From NCBI RefSeq assembly GCF_031583065.1, contig NZ_CP134053.1:5931001-5995000 (forward strand): a stretch of DNA of 64,000 bases, read 5' to 3'. Positions within the stretch are counted from its first letter, which is position 1, and every line of letters begins with the position of its first letter. The translations under genes and the position numbers were made by a program. Under the pieces are notes generated by a model. That model saw only the letters and a program-made list of their open reading frames with translations, had not been told where the DNA came from and did no database searches. Source of the DNA: Streptomyces sp. CGMCC 4.7035 (lineage in GTDB: Bacteria > Actinomycetota > Actinomycetes > Streptomycetales > Streptomycetaceae). This document shows, piece after piece, positions 10,706 through 20,085 of the stretch.

Positions 10706-11944
10706 GTGCGACAGCGTTCTCTGGTGATCCTCACCTCCGTACTGACCACCGGAGCTCTGACCCTCACCGCATGCGGCTCCCGCGACGACAGCAGCAAGAG
10801 CGGCGACAGCGGCGGCGGCACCACCCTCACCATCGGTGTGGACGCGCCGCTGTCCGGTGAGAACTCGACCACCGGTCTCGGCATCCAGTACGGCGCCCAG
10901 ATCGCCGTCGACGACGCCAACAGCAAGAAGCTCGTCGACGGCGTCACCTTCAAGATCAAGGCCCTGGACGACAAGGCGCAGCCCGCCAACGGCCAGCAGA
11001 ACGCCACCGCCCTCGTCGGCGACAAGTCCGTCGTCGGCACCGTCGGCCCCCTCAACTCCGGCGTCGCCCAGTCGATGCAGCAGGTGTTCGCCTCCGCCAA
11101 CATGGTCGAGATCTCCCCCTCGAACACCAACCCCGCGCTGACGCAGGGCAAGGACTGGCAGACGGCGAAGAAGCGCACGTACAAGACGTACTTCCGCACC
11201 GCCACCACCGACGCCCTCCAGGGTGGCTTCGCCGCCGACTACGCCTACAACGGCCTCAAGAAGAAGAAGGCCTTCGTCGTCGACGACAAGCAGACCTACG
11301 GCGCCGGCCTCGCGAAGATCTTCGCCGACTCCTTCACCAAGCTCGGCGGCAAGGTCGCCCAGACCGACCACGTCAACACCGGCGACAAGGACTTCGGTTC
11401 CCTCGTCACCAAGATCAAGAACTCCGGCGCCGACATCCTGTACTACGGCGGCCAGTACGACGAGTCCGCGCTGATCACCAAGCAGCTCAAGGACGCCGGC
11501 GTCAAGATCCCGCTGTTCGGCGGCGACGGCATGTACGCCACCACCTACATCGAGACCGCCGGCAAGGCCTCCGAAGGCGACCTCGCCACCGCCGTCGGCG
11601 TCCCCGTCGACACCCTGCCCGCCGCCAAGACCTTCGTCGAGACCTACAAGTCCAAGGGCTACAAGGGTGACTACGGCGCCTACGGCGCCTACTCCTACGA
11701 CGCCACCATGGCCATCATCAACGCCGTGAAGGCCGTCAAGGACGCCAACGGCGGCAAGCTGCCCACCGGCGACGACCTCCGCTCCAAGATCGTCGACGCG
11801 GTCCAGAAGTCCGACTTCGAAGGCATCAGCGGCAAGGTCTCCTTCGACGAGTACGGCGACACCACCAACAAGCAGCTCACCGTCTACCAGGTCACCAAGG
11901 GCGCGTGGAAGGCTGTCAAGACCGGCACGTACAACGCCAGCTGA
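10706..11944 (+). CDS. livJ: Branched-chain amino acid ABC transporter, substrate-binding lipoprotein
   Basis: The GTG start follows GGAAAGGA. The signal peptide ends in lipobox LTAC with Cys23 as the lipid site, so the protein is anchored outside the membrane. The mature part has the type I periplasmic-binding fold of LivJ/LivK: LTIGVDAPLSGENS, VGTVGPLNSGVAQSMQ, IKNSGADILYYGGQYDES and a C-terminal FEGISGKVSFDEYGDT. The Ser/Ala residues in the PSNTNPALT loop are where amino acid ligands bind in this family. It is the first gene of the transporter operon and is separated from the permease genes by a strong hairpin, which would allow it to be made in excess. Exact ligand specificity (Leu, Ile, Val or other) is not determined. 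Confidence 0.93.
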   Translation: MRQRSLVILTSVLTTGALTLTACGSRDDSSKSGDSGGGTTLTIGVDAPLSGENSTTGLGIQYGAQIAVDDANSKKLVDGVTFKIKALDDKAQPANGQQNATALVGDKSVVGTVGPLNSGVAQSMQQVFASANMVEISPSNTNPALTQGKDWQTAKKRTYKTYFRTATTDALQGGFAADYAYNGLKKKKAFVVDDKQTYGAGLAKIFADSFTKLGGKVAQTDHVNTGDKDFGSLVTKIKNSGADILYYGGQYDESALITKQLKDAGVKIPLFGGDGMYATTYIETAGKASEGDLATAVGVPVDTLPAAKTFVETYKSKGYKGDYGAYGAYSYDATMAIINAVKAVKDANGGKLPTGDDLRSKIVDAVQKSDFEGISGKVSFDEYGDTTNKQLTVYQVTKGAWKAVKTGTYNAS

Positions 11945-11970
11945 CCCCACCACCTAAAGCACAGCACCAC

Positions 11971-12006
11971 GGGCCGCGCGGAAGGAGGACCCCGACCGCG
12001 CGGCCC
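11971..12006 (+). terminator. Partial terminator or RNA-stabilising hairpin between livJ and livH
   Basis: GGGCCGCGCGG pairs perfectly with CCGCGCGGCCC over 11 bp around a 14-base loop. Its location right after the binding-protein gene is the classic place for a leaky terminator that lifts binding-protein expression over permease expression. Confidence 0.78.
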
Positions 12007-12071
12007 TTCCACACCCACCCCCACGCGCACGCCACAGTGCGCCACGACCTAACGACTATGGAGGCCATGCG

Positions 12072-12998
12072 GTGAACACCCTGCCGCAGCAGCTGGCCAA
12101 CGGGCTGCTCCTCGGCTCGATGTACGGGCTCATCGCCATCGGCTACACGATGGTGTACGGCATCGTCCAGCTCATCAACTTCGCGCACGGCGAGATCTTC
12201 ATGACCGGAGGGTTCGGAGCCCTCAGCGTCTACCTCGTCCTGCCCTCCGACATCTCCATGTGGGTCGCCGTACCCCTGATGCTGATCGGCGGCGGACTCG
12301 TCGCCGTCCTCATCGCCGTCGGAGCGGAACGGTTCGCCTATCGCCCCCTGCGCGGAGCACCACGACTGGCGCCCCTCATCACCGCCATCGGCCTCTCCCT
12401 GGCACTCCAGGAAGTCGTCCGCAACTTCTACCCCGAAGCCGACCGCGCCCGCGCCTTCCCCGGCCTCGACGGCACCCACAACATCGGCTCCATCACCATC
12501 AAGGACGCCGACATCTTCCTCATCGGCGCCGCCATCGTCTGCATGTCCGCCCTCGCCCTCTTCGTACGCCGCAGCCGCACCGGACGCGCCATGCAAGCCA
12601 CCGCGCAGGACCCGGACACCGCCCAGCTCATGGGCATCGACACCAACCGCATCATCGTCATCGCCTTCGCGATCGGCGGATTCTTCGCGGCCGTCGCCTC
12701 CGTCGCCTACGGCATGAAGTACGGCAACGTGAAGTACGACATGGGCTTCCTCATGGGCCTCAAGGCCTTCACCGCCGCCGTCCTCGGCGGCATCGGCAAC
12801 ATCTACGGCGCCATGCTCGGCGGCATCGTCCTCGGCATCGCCGAAACCCTCGCCTCCGCCTACATCGACGGCGTCCCCGGCATGCAGCAACTCGGCGGCC
12901 AGAGCTGGGCCAACGTCTGGGCCTTCTGCCTCCTCATCCTCGTCCTGCTCTTCCGACCACAAGGCCTGCTCGGCGAACGCGTCGCGGACAGGGCGTGA
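12072..12998 (+). CDS. livH: Branched-chain amino acid ABC transporter permease LivH
   Basis: A 308-residue integral membrane protein beginning with GTG (MNTLPQQLANGLLLGSMYGL) after GGAG; an upstream ATG runs straight into a stop. It shows the LivH signature INFAHGEIFMTGGF in the second membrane segment, several further hydrophobic helices, and the cytoplasmic loop QATAQDPDTAQLMGIDTNR that contacts the ATPases (the conserved Ala/Gly EAA-like loop). The C-terminus has LGGIGNIYGAMLGGIVLG. It forms the pore with LivM. The stop overlaps a possible GTG start of livM, consistent with coupled translation. Confidence 0.94.
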   Translation: MNTLPQQLANGLLLGSMYGLIAIGYTMVYGIVQLINFAHGEIFMTGGFGALSVYLVLPSDISMWVAVPLMLIGGGLVAVLIAVGAERFAYRPLRGAPRLAPLITAIGLSLALQEVVRNFYPEADRARAFPGLDGTHNIGSITIKDADIFLIGAAIVCMSALALFVRRSRTGRAMQATAQDPDTAQLMGIDTNRIIVIAFAIGGFFAAVASVAYGMKYGNVKYDMGFLMGLKAFTAAVLGGIGNIYGAMLGGIVLGIAETLASAYIDGVPGMQQLGGQSWANVWAFCLLILVLLFRPQGLLGERVADRA

Positions 12999-13003
12999 TC
13001 AAC

Positions 13004-14803
13004 ATGACCGACACGAAGACCCCCAACACCCCCACGGCGGCCACCGCACCCGGCCTCATCCCGCTGCCGGCCACCGCAGCCCGAGCCCTCACCCTCGTCG
13101 GCGGCATAGCCACCGCCGCCTCCGCCTTCCTCGCCTGGACCTGGACCTCGGACTTCCCCGGCGACCTCACGGTCTACGGCTACCCCGGCGGCCTCCAGTG
13201 GCTCACCTTCATCGGCGGCATCCTCGTCACCCTCTTCGCCCTCGCCGGCTACGGCGTGCGGGGCCTGGGCTGGCTCACACCCGCCGCCAACAACGCCCCG
13301 ATCATCCTCACGGCACTCGGCGCCTTCGGCACCACCTGGTACACCGTCCTCGCGATCGCAGCGAAGCTCGGCGGGCTCGTCAACCTCGAACCCGGTGGAT
13401 ACGTAGCGGCCGTCGCCTCGCTGCTTCCCGTCCTCGGCGCCCTCGCCCTCCCCCAGCCCGGGACCGACGGCCAGTCCGCCAAGGACACCCTCCGCGCCTC
13501 CATCGCCAAGCCGGACCACATCCCCCCGGCCGACGCCACCGCGCCCTGGATGCAGCGCGCCATCATCACCGCCGTCACCATCGTCGGCCTGTTCACCTTC
13601 ACCTACGGCATCGACACCGAGTACGGCGAGCTGTTCATCGGCTACCTCATCCTCGTCGTCTTCGCCGTCTGGGCACTGCACACCGCCGGCCTCCTCGACC
13701 GGTTCTCGCACCTCATCGCCGGCAACCGCAGCTTCGCCCTCGCCATGGGCTTCGTCGCCGCCATCGGCTTCCCCTTCACCCAGACCGACGACCACTACGC
13801 CAACATCGGCGTCAACATCCTGATCTTCGGCACCGTCGCCCTGGGCCTCAACATCGTCGTCGGCCTCGCAGGCCTCCTCGACCTCGGATACGTCGCCTTC
13901 CTCGGCGTCGGCGCCTACACCGCCGCCCTCGTCTCCGGCTCCGAGTTCTCCCGCTTCTCCGGCGTCCAGTTCCCCTTCTGGGCCGCCGCCATCGCCGGCG
14001 CCGCCGCCTCGCTCGTCTTCGGCGTCCTCATCGGCGCCCCCACCCTGCGACTGCGCGGCGACTACCTCGCCATCGTCACCCTCGGCTTCGGAGAAATCTT
14101 CCGCATCGCCGTCAACAACATGGACGGCGAATCCGGCCCCGACATCACCAACGGCCCCAACGGCATCCCGTCCATCCCCGACCTGAACTTCTTCGGCTTC
14201 AACTTCGGGGAAGCACACGACCTCGGCAGCTTCACCCTCGGCAGGTTCGCCAACTACTACCTGCTGATGGTCCTGATCATGGCCATCGTCGTCCTCGTCT
14301 ACACCCGCGCCGCCGACTCCCGCATCGGCCGCTCCTGGATCGCCATCCGCGAAGACGAAACCGCCGCCACCGCCATGGGCATCAACGGCTTCCGCGTCAA
14401 GCTCATCGCCTTCGCCCTCGGCGCCTCCCTGGCAGGCCTCGCCGGCACGGTCAGCGCCCACGTCACCTACAGCGTGGTCCCGAACCCCTACCAGTTCGCC
14501 GGCTCCACCCCGCCCAACTCGGCCTTCCTCCTGGCCGCCGTCGTCCTCGGCGGCATGGGCACCGTCGCAGGCCCCCTGCTGGGCGCCGCACTGCTCTACC
14601 TGCTCCCGGAGAAGCTCGTCTTCCTCCAGGACAAGTCCCTCCTCGCCTTCGGCATCGCGCTCATCCTCCTGATGCGCTTCCGGCCGGAAGGCATCATCGC
14701 CAACCGCCGCCGCCAGCTCGAATTCCACGAGACCGGCCAACTCGACGTACCCCAACAAGCGACGCTGACCGACGAAGCGGCCGTCACCAAGGCAGGGGCG
14801 TAA
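13004..14803 (+). CDS. livM: Branched-chain amino acid ABC transporter permease LivM, N-terminally extended
   Basis: A 599-residue permease, much longer than the roughly 420 residues of E. coli LivM. The extra N-terminal 230 residues contain several predicted membrane helices (FLAWTWTSDFPGDLTVYGYP, LTFIGGILVTLFALAGYGV, GLVNLEPGGYVAAVASLLPV). The conserved LivM core begins near GLNIVVGLAGLLDLGYVAFL and includes LRGDYLAIVTLGFGEIFRI and the ATPase-contact loop IREDETAATAMGINGFRVKL. The ATG 6 bases after the livH stop is chosen because GGACAGGG lies about 10 nt before it; a GTG overlapping the livH stop is an alternative. It pairs with LivH in the membrane. Confidence 0.92.
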   Translation: MTDTKTPNTPTAATAPGLIPLPATAARALTLVGGIATAASAFLAWTWTSDFPGDLTVYGYPGGLQWLTFIGGILVTLFALAGYGVRGLGWLTPAANNAPIILTALGAFGTTWYTVLAIAAKLGGLVNLEPGGYVAAVASLLPVLGALALPQPGTDGQSAKDTLRASIAKPDHIPPADATAPWMQRAIITAVTIVGLFTFTYGIDTEYGELFIGYLILVVFAVWALHTAGLLDRFSHLIAGNRSFALAMGFVAAIGFPFTQTDDHYANIGVNILIFGTVALGLNIVVGLAGLLDLGYVAFLGVGAYTAALVSGSEFSRFSGVQFPFWAAAIAGAAASLVFGVLIGAPTLRLRGDYLAIVTLGFGEIFRIAVNNMDGESGPDITNGPNGIPSIPDLNFFGFNFGEAHDLGSFTLGRFANYYLLMVLIMAIVVLVYTRAADSRIGRSWIAIREDETAATAMGINGFRVKLIAFALGASLAGLAGTVSAHVTYSVVPNPYQFAGSTPPNSAFLLAAVVLGGMGTVAGPLLGAALLYLLPEKLVFLQDKSLLAFGIALILLMRFRPEGIIANRRRQLEFHETGQLDVPQQATLTDEAAVTKAGA

Positions 14804-14808
14804 GAACC

Positions 14809-15653
<845 letters not shown>

Positions 15654-15657
<4 letters not shown>

Positions 15658-16370
15658 CCGCACTGCTCGAGGTCGAAGACCTCAGGGTCGCCTACGGCAA
15701 GATCGAAGCCGTCAAGGGCATCTCCTTCAGCGTCGAAGCCGGCCAGGTCGTCACCCTCATCGGCACCAACGGCGCCGGCAAGACGACCACGCTCCGCACA
15801 CTGTCGGGCCTGCTCAAGCCGACCAGCGGCAAGATCACCTTCGACGGCAAGCCACTCACGAGCGTCCCCGCCCACAAGATCGTCTCCCTCGGACTCGCCC
15901 ACTCCCCCGAGGGCCGGCACATCTTCCCCCGCCTGACGATCGCGGAAAACCTCCAGCTCGGCGCCTTCCTCCGCAAGGACAAAGAAGGCATCGAAAAGGA
16001 CATCCAGCGCGCCTACGACCTCTTCCCCATCCTGGGAGAGCGCCGCAAGCAGGCCGCAGGCACCCTCTCCGGCGGCGAGCAGCAGATGCTGGCGATGGGC
16101 CGCGCCCTGATGTCCCAGCCGAAGCTCCTCATGCTCGACGAGCCGTCCATGGGCCTCTCGCCGATCATGATGCAGAAGATCATGGCCACCATCGCCGAGC
16201 TGAAGTCCCAGGGCACAACGATTCTGCTGGTCGAGCAGAACGCCCAGGCAGCCCTCTCGCTCGCCGACCAGGGCCACGTCATGGAGGTCGGCAACATCGT
16301 CCTCTCCGGCACCGGACGGGACCTGCTGCACGACGAGTCCGTACGGAAGGCCTACCTCGGCGAGGACTGA
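15654..16370 (+). CDS. livF: Branched-chain amino acid ABC transporter ATPase LivF
   Basis: A 238-residue ABC ATPase starting at a GTG that overlaps the livG stop. Walker A is GTNGAGKTTT, the signature LSGGEQQMLAMGRAL, Walker B LLMLDEPSMGLS, and the H-loop LLVEQNAQAA, the form typical of LivF. GHVMEVGNIVLSGTGRDLL near the end is the usual LivF C-terminal segment. It is the last gene of the operon and is followed by a strong terminator. Cytoplasmic, membrane-associated. Confidence 0.94.
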
Positions 16371-16393
16371 GCACGCCATCCCGGGCACACGAA

Positions 16394-16429
16394 GAGGCCC
16401 GCACCCCGTGATTACGGGATGCGGGCCTC
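16394..16429. terminator. Strong bidirectional terminator between livF and the ANTAR regulator gene
   Basis: GAGGCCCGCA and TGCGGGCCTC form a long stem, extended inside by CCCCGT/ACGGGA with one mismatch, around a short GATT loop. It separates two convergent genes and would serve both. Confidence 0.88.
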
Positions 16430-16468
16430 TCGCATACGCGCGCCGAGCCGAGCCATCGGCCACGGAAC

Positions 16469-17119
16469 TCAGCCCTTGGCGGACTTCTTCTCCTCCGCGT
16501 CCTGAATCACAGCCTCGGCCACCTGCTGCATCGACATACGACGGTCCATCGACGTCTTCTGGATCCAGCGGAAAGCGGCGGGCTCCGTCAGCCCGTACTC
16601 CGTCTGCAGGATCGACTTCGCCCGATCCACCAGCTTCCGCGTCTCCAACCGCTGCGTGAGGTCCTCGACCTCCTTCTCCAGCGTCTTCAACTCGTTGAAC
16701 CGCGAAACGGCCATCTCGATCGCCGGAACGACATCACTCTTGCTGAACGGCTTCACCAGATATGCCATCGCACCGGCATCCCGCGCCCGCTCCACCAGAT
16801 CGCGCTGCGAGAAGGCGGTCAGCATCAGCACCGGGGCGATACGCTCCTCGGCGATCTTCTCGGCCGCCGAGATGCCGTCGAGCTTCGGCATCTTCACGTC
16901 CAGGATCACCAGGTCGGGCTGGTGCTCACGGGCGAGCTCGACGGCCCGCTCACCGTCGCCGGCCTCACCGACGACGCTGTAGCCCTCTTCCTCGAGCATC
17001 TCTTTGAGGTCGAGCCGGATGAGCGCCTCGTCCTCGGCGATGACGACACGGGTCGTCAGCGGAGGCACGTGCGACTTGTCGTCGTCGGCGACGGGCTGGG
17101 GCGACTCGGGGGCGGTCAC
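16469..17119 (-). CDS. pdtaR: ANTAR-domain response regulator (PdtaR-like)
   Basis: A 216-residue two-domain regulator. The receiver domain has the acidic pair in VVIAEDEALIRLD, the phospho-acceptor Asp74 in LVILDVKMPKLDG and the conserved Lys in AYLVKPFS. The C-terminal ANTAR domain (LVDRAKSILQTEYGLTEPAAFRWIQ) binds dual-hexaloop RNA and typically prevents transcription termination. The GTG start has GGAG 8 nt upstream. Mycobacterial PdtaR pairs with the histidine kinase PdtaS; no kinase gene is adjacent here, so the partner must be elsewhere. RNA targets are not identifiable from this window. Confidence 0.9.
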   Translation of the reverse strand: MTAPESPQPVADDDKSHVPPLTTRVVIAEDEALIRLDLKEMLEEEGYSVVGEAGDGERAVELAREHQPDLVILDVKMPKLDGISAAEKIAEERIAPVLMLTAFSQRDLVERARDAGAMAYLVKPFSKSDVVPAIEMAVSRFNELKTLEKEVEDLTQRLETRKLVDRAKSILQTEYGLTEPAAFRWIQKTSMDRRMSMQQVAEAVIQDAEEKKSAKG

Positions 17120-17223
17120 TCGGGGCTCCTCGTTCCAGGGCAGGCAAGTACTGCTCCCAGAAGCCTACCTAGCTGCGGTATGGTGGACAGGCAGCGGGTC
17201 GGGATCAACCTTCGATTCGTTAG

Positions 17224-17298
17224 GCCCCGGTAGCCCAATCGGCAGCAGGCGATGCTCTCAAACAGCATACAGTGTGGGTTCGAATCCCACCCGGGGCA
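17224..17298 (+). tRNA. tRNA with CAA anticodon (Leu, UUG codon) but a short class I variable loop
   Basis: The 75-nt sequence folds as a tRNA. The acceptor is GCCCCGG/CCGGGGC with discriminator A73. The anticodon stem ATGCT/AGCAT encloses loop CTCAAAC (anticodon CAA), the variable loop is only ACAGT, and the T arm is GTGGG-TTCGAAT-CCCAC. The D arm has T8, A14 and GG and pairs as GCC/GGC with an enlarged loop. CCA is not encoded. Leucine tRNAs normally have a long variable arm, which this one lacks, so the amino acid is inferred from the anticodon only. A good hairpin terminator follows. Confidence 0.85.
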
Positions 17299-17330
17299 CT
17301 TTTCCTTGGATTCCAAGGTCACGCCACAGA

Positions 17331-17366
17331 AGCGGATGTGCACGTTCTCGTGAACATCCGCTTTTT
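17331..17366 (+). terminator. Intrinsic terminator of the tRNA gene
   Basis: AGCGGATGT pairs with ACATCCGCT, with an inner CACG/CGTG stem and TTCT loop, followed directly by TTTTT. This is a textbook intrinsic terminator, rare in this GC-rich DNA, and it lies 33 bases after the tRNA. Confidence 0.92.
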
Positions 17367-17404
17367 GCTGCGCACGGTCACGATCCGTCGCGCAGAGTGG
17401 CCGC

Positions 17405-18178
17405 ATGTACGACTTGGGCACACGCAAGCGAGCTCTGGCTCTGGTCGCTCAGGGGCGCAGCCTGAACTCGGTCAGCAGGGAGACGGGGATATCCCGGTAT
17501 GCGATCCGCTCGTGGCAGACACGTATCGAACCCCTCAAACGCACAGGCAAGCCTTGCCCCAGATGCGAGGATGTGCCGAGCCCACCCAAGTCTCCTGCCG
17601 CGTACGCCTACCTTCTGGGCCTCTATCTCGGCGACGGCTGCATCAGCCCCCATCACAGGGGCGTCTACTTCATGCGCGTCGTTTTGGACAACGCATGGCC
17701 AGGCATCATCAATGCGTGCGAGGCCGCCATGCGTGCCGTGCGCCCGGACAACAGCATCTTCCGCGTCAGGAAACAGGGTTGTGTAGCGGTTAGCGGTGCC
17801 AGCAAGCACTGGCCCTGCCTCTTCCCTCAGCATGGCCCAGGCATGAAGCACAACCGCAAGATCGCCCTCGAACCCTGGCAAGAAGCAATCGTCGACACCC
17901 ACCCCTGGGAATTCATCCGTGGCCTCATGCACTCAGACGGCTGCCGCATCACCAACTGGACTGAGAAGACCGTCGCAGGCGTGCGCAAGCGCTATGAATA
18001 CCCCCGCTACTTCTTCTCCAACAAGTCCGACGACATCCGCAAGCTGTTCACCGACACCCTCGACAAGGTCGGCGTCGAGTGGACCACCCTCGCCCGCGGC
18101 AGCGACCCGTTCAACATCTCCATCGCCCGCAAAGCCTCCGTGACCCTCCTCGACACCCACGTAGGCCCCAAGTACTGA
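17405..18178 (+). CDS. Free-standing LAGLIDADG homing-endonuclease-like protein with N-terminal helix-turn-helix
   Basis: A 257-residue protein. Residues about 7-42 (KRALALVAQGRSLNSVSRET then GISRYAIRSWQ) form a transposase-like helix-turn-helix, followed by CPRCE, a short metal-knuckle-like motif. Two LAGLIDADG-type helices follow: AYLLGLYLGDGCIS (about 68-81) and EFIRGLMHSDGCRI (about 169-182), each keeping the acidic residue that would bind metal in the two-motif, monomeric endonucleases. It is not inside an intron or intein; it stands between a tRNA gene and pyk. It may be a mobile endonuclease or a domesticated DNA-binding protein; annotation pipelines often call such proteins transcriptional regulators. 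The ribosome site is weak (AGAGTGG). Confidence 0.75.
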   Translation: MYDLGTRKRALALVAQGRSLNSVSRETGISRYAIRSWQTRIEPLKRTGKPCPRCEDVPSPPKSPAAYAYLLGLYLGDGCISPHHRGVYFMRVVLDNAWPGIINACEAAMRAVRPDNSIFRVRKQGCVAVSGASKHWPCLFPQHGPGMKHNRKIALEPWQEAIVDTHPWEFIRGLMHSDGCRITNWTEKTVAGVRKRYEYPRYFFSNKSDDIRKLFTDTLDKVGVEWTTLARGSDPFNISIARKASVTLLDTHVGPKY

Positions 18179-18203
18179 CCCCTCAAACCGTCCTACTTGG
18201 GGC
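18165..18203. terminator. Inverted repeat made from the last codons of two convergent genes
   Basis: GCCCCAAGTA in the last codons of the LAGLIDADG gene pairs with TACTTGGGGC, which contains the last codons and stop of pyk. Both reading frames end in CCC-AAG-TA. The 10-bp stem with a 19-base loop should terminate transcription in both directions. Confidence 0.7.
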
Positions 18204-19629
18204 TGTCGTCCTCCCCGATGTGGTGCACCCGCACCAGGTTCGTCGAGCCCGACACCCCAGGCGGCGAACCCGCCGTGATCACCACCACGTCGCCCCTCTC
18301 GCAGCGGCCGTACTTCAGCAGCAGCTCGTCCACCTGGTCGACCATCGCGTCCGTCGAGTCGACGTGCGGGCCCAGGAACGTCTCCACGCCCCACGTGAGG
18401 TTGAGCTGGGAGCGCGTGGCCGGCTCGGGGGTGAAGGCGAGAAGTGGGATCGGGGAGCGGTAGCGGGAGAGGCGGCGGGCGGTGTCGCCCGACTGGGTGA
18501 AGGCGACGAGGAACTTGGCGCCGAGGAAGTCGCCGATCTCCGCCGCCGCGCGGGCGACCGCGCCGCCCTGGGTGCGGGGCTTGTTGCTCTCGGTCAGGGC
18601 CGGGAGGCCCTTGGCGAGGATGTCCTGTTCTGCGGCCTCGACGATGCGGGCCATCGTCCTGACCGTCTCGATGGGGTGGTGGCCGACGCTGGTCTCGCCG
18701 GAGAGCATGACCGCGTCCGTGCCGTCGATGATCGCGTTCGCGACGTCGGAGGCCTCCGCCCGGGTGGGGCGTGAGTTTTCGATCATGGAGTCGAGCATCT
18801 GGGTGGCGACGATGACCGGCTTGGCGTTGCGCTTGGCGAGTTTGATCGCGCGCTTTTGGACGAGGGGGACCTGTTCCAGGGGCATCTCCACGCCCAGGTC
18901 GCCGCGTGCCACCATGATGCCGTCGAATGCCGCCACGATTTCGTCGATGTTCTCGACGGCCTGGGGTTTTTCCACTTTGGCGATGACGGGGAGGCGGCGG
19001 CCTTCTTCGTCCATGATGCGGTGGACGTCTTTGATGTCGTTGCCGCTGCGGACGAAGGAGAGGGCGATGACGTCGAAGCCGGTGCGCAGGGCCCAGCGGA
19101 GGTCGTCTTCGTCTTTTTTGGAGAGGGCGGGGACGGAGACGGCGACGCCGGGGAGGTTGAGGCCTTTGTGGTCGGAGACCATGCCCCCTTCGATGACCGT
19201 GGTGTGGACGCGGGGGCCGTCGACCGAGGTGACTTCGAGGCAGACTTTGCCGTCGTCGACGAGGATGCGTTCGCCGGGGGTGACGTCGGCGGCGAGTCCG
19301 GGGTAGGTGGTTCCGACGGTGTGGCGGTCGCCTTCGACGCCTTCTTCGACGGTGATGGTGAAGGTGTCTCCGCGTTCAAGGAGTACGGGGCCTTCGGCGA
19401 AGCGGCCGAGTCGGATCTTCGGGCCTTGAAGGTCGGCGAGGACCCCGACGCTGCGGCCGGTCTCGTCGGTGGCCTTGCGTACGCGCTGGTAGCGGTCCTC
19501 GTGGTCGGCGTAGTCGCCGTGGCTGAGGTTGAAGCGGGCGACGTCCATTCCGGCTTCGACCAGTGCCTTGATCTGGTCGTACGAGTCGGTGGCGGGGCCC
19601 AATGTACAGACGATCTTTGCTCGGCGCAT
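18193..19629 (-). CDS. pyk: Pyruvate kinase
   Basis: A 478-residue enzyme of usual length, beginning MRRAKIVCTLGPATDS. It converts phosphoenolpyruvate and ADP to pyruvate and ATP at the end of glycolysis. Visible motifs are FNLSHGDY, LADLQGPKIRLG, the B domain, IAKVEKPQAVENIDEI with the catalytic Lys, IMVARGDLGVEMPLEQVP for metal and substrate binding, and SRPTRAEASDVANAI. The C-terminal domain (VVVITAGSPPGVSGSTNLVR) is the allosteric region. No clear ribosome site precedes the ATG, so the transcript may be nearly leaderless. It is convergent with the LAGLIDADG gene. Confidence 0.97.
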   Translation of the reverse strand: MRRAKIVCTLGPATDSYDQIKALVEAGMDVARFNLSHGDYADHEDRYQRVRKATDETGRSVGVLADLQGPKIRLGRFAEGPVLLERGDTFTITVEEGVEGDRHTVGTTYPGLAADVTPGERILVDDGKVCLEVTSVDGPRVHTTVIEGGMVSDHKGLNLPGVAVSVPALSKKDEDDLRWALRTGFDVIALSFVRSGNDIKDVHRIMDEEGRRLPVIAKVEKPQAVENIDEIVAAFDGIMVARGDLGVEMPLEQVPLVQKRAIKLAKRNAKPVIVATQMLDSMIENSRPTRAEASDVANAIIDGTDAVMLSGETSVGHHPIETVRTMARIVEAAEQDILAKGLPALTESNKPRTQGGAVARAAAEIGDFLGAKFLVAFTQSGDTARRLSRYRSPIPLLAFTPEPATRSQLNLTWGVETFLGPHVDSTDAMVDQVDELLLKYGRCERGDVVVITAGSPPGVSGSTNLVRVHHIGEDDSPK

Positions 19630-20085
19630 GCTTCGAGCCTAGGCCTTACCGGCGAGTAGAGAATTGGTCGGACGTGACGACCCATCAATCTTTGCGTGAA
19701 GCATTATTGACAAGTGTTGAATTGTGCGGTGACGCGCTCTGATGAGCATTCCGGAGGGAATTTCGGAATTTCTGGTCTTTTTGACCCGGGCTTTTGAGAA
19801 CACTCACCGCATTGTCGTGACTACAGCCGTGGCGGTGCCATGGTGAAGCGCTTCGCCGCGGACGGCGGTGCGGGGGCGTCGGGGGTCCCGTAGGGGACGG
19901 CGGTGGGCCGGGGTTCGTCTGCGGAGGGGCCGGTCATACGTCCCACTCTGTCCGGCCTTAGCGGGTTACGGTCTCTCAATTCACAGGTGTGGTCACCGGA
20001 TTGAAACCTGCGGGTCTATTGCCGTTCGCTGTGTCTGCGTCAGAATCTACGCGCGTCGTTGACCGTTCCCCGAGGAGACCGAGAC
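19630..20085. other. Divergent promoter region between pyk and the nucleotidase gene
   Basis: The 456 bases contain no convincing gene. The part near pyk (19,680-19,800) is unusually AT-rich for this genome, with TTGACA on the plus strand at 19,708 and several TTGT/AATT motifs, consistent with promoters. The part from 19,810 to 19,950 is G-rich with no structure I can name. Confidence 0.5.

Noticed and set aside
17116..17427. A 103-codon minus-strand frame over the tRNA
   Set aside because: It is antisense to the tRNA and its terminator. Peptides containing GWDSNPH are a known artefact of reading tRNA genes backwards.
19868..20062. Small Arg-rich plus-strand frame between pyk and the nucleotidase gene
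   Set aside because: No ribosome site, no third-position G/C bias consistent with coding, and it lies in the likely promoter region.
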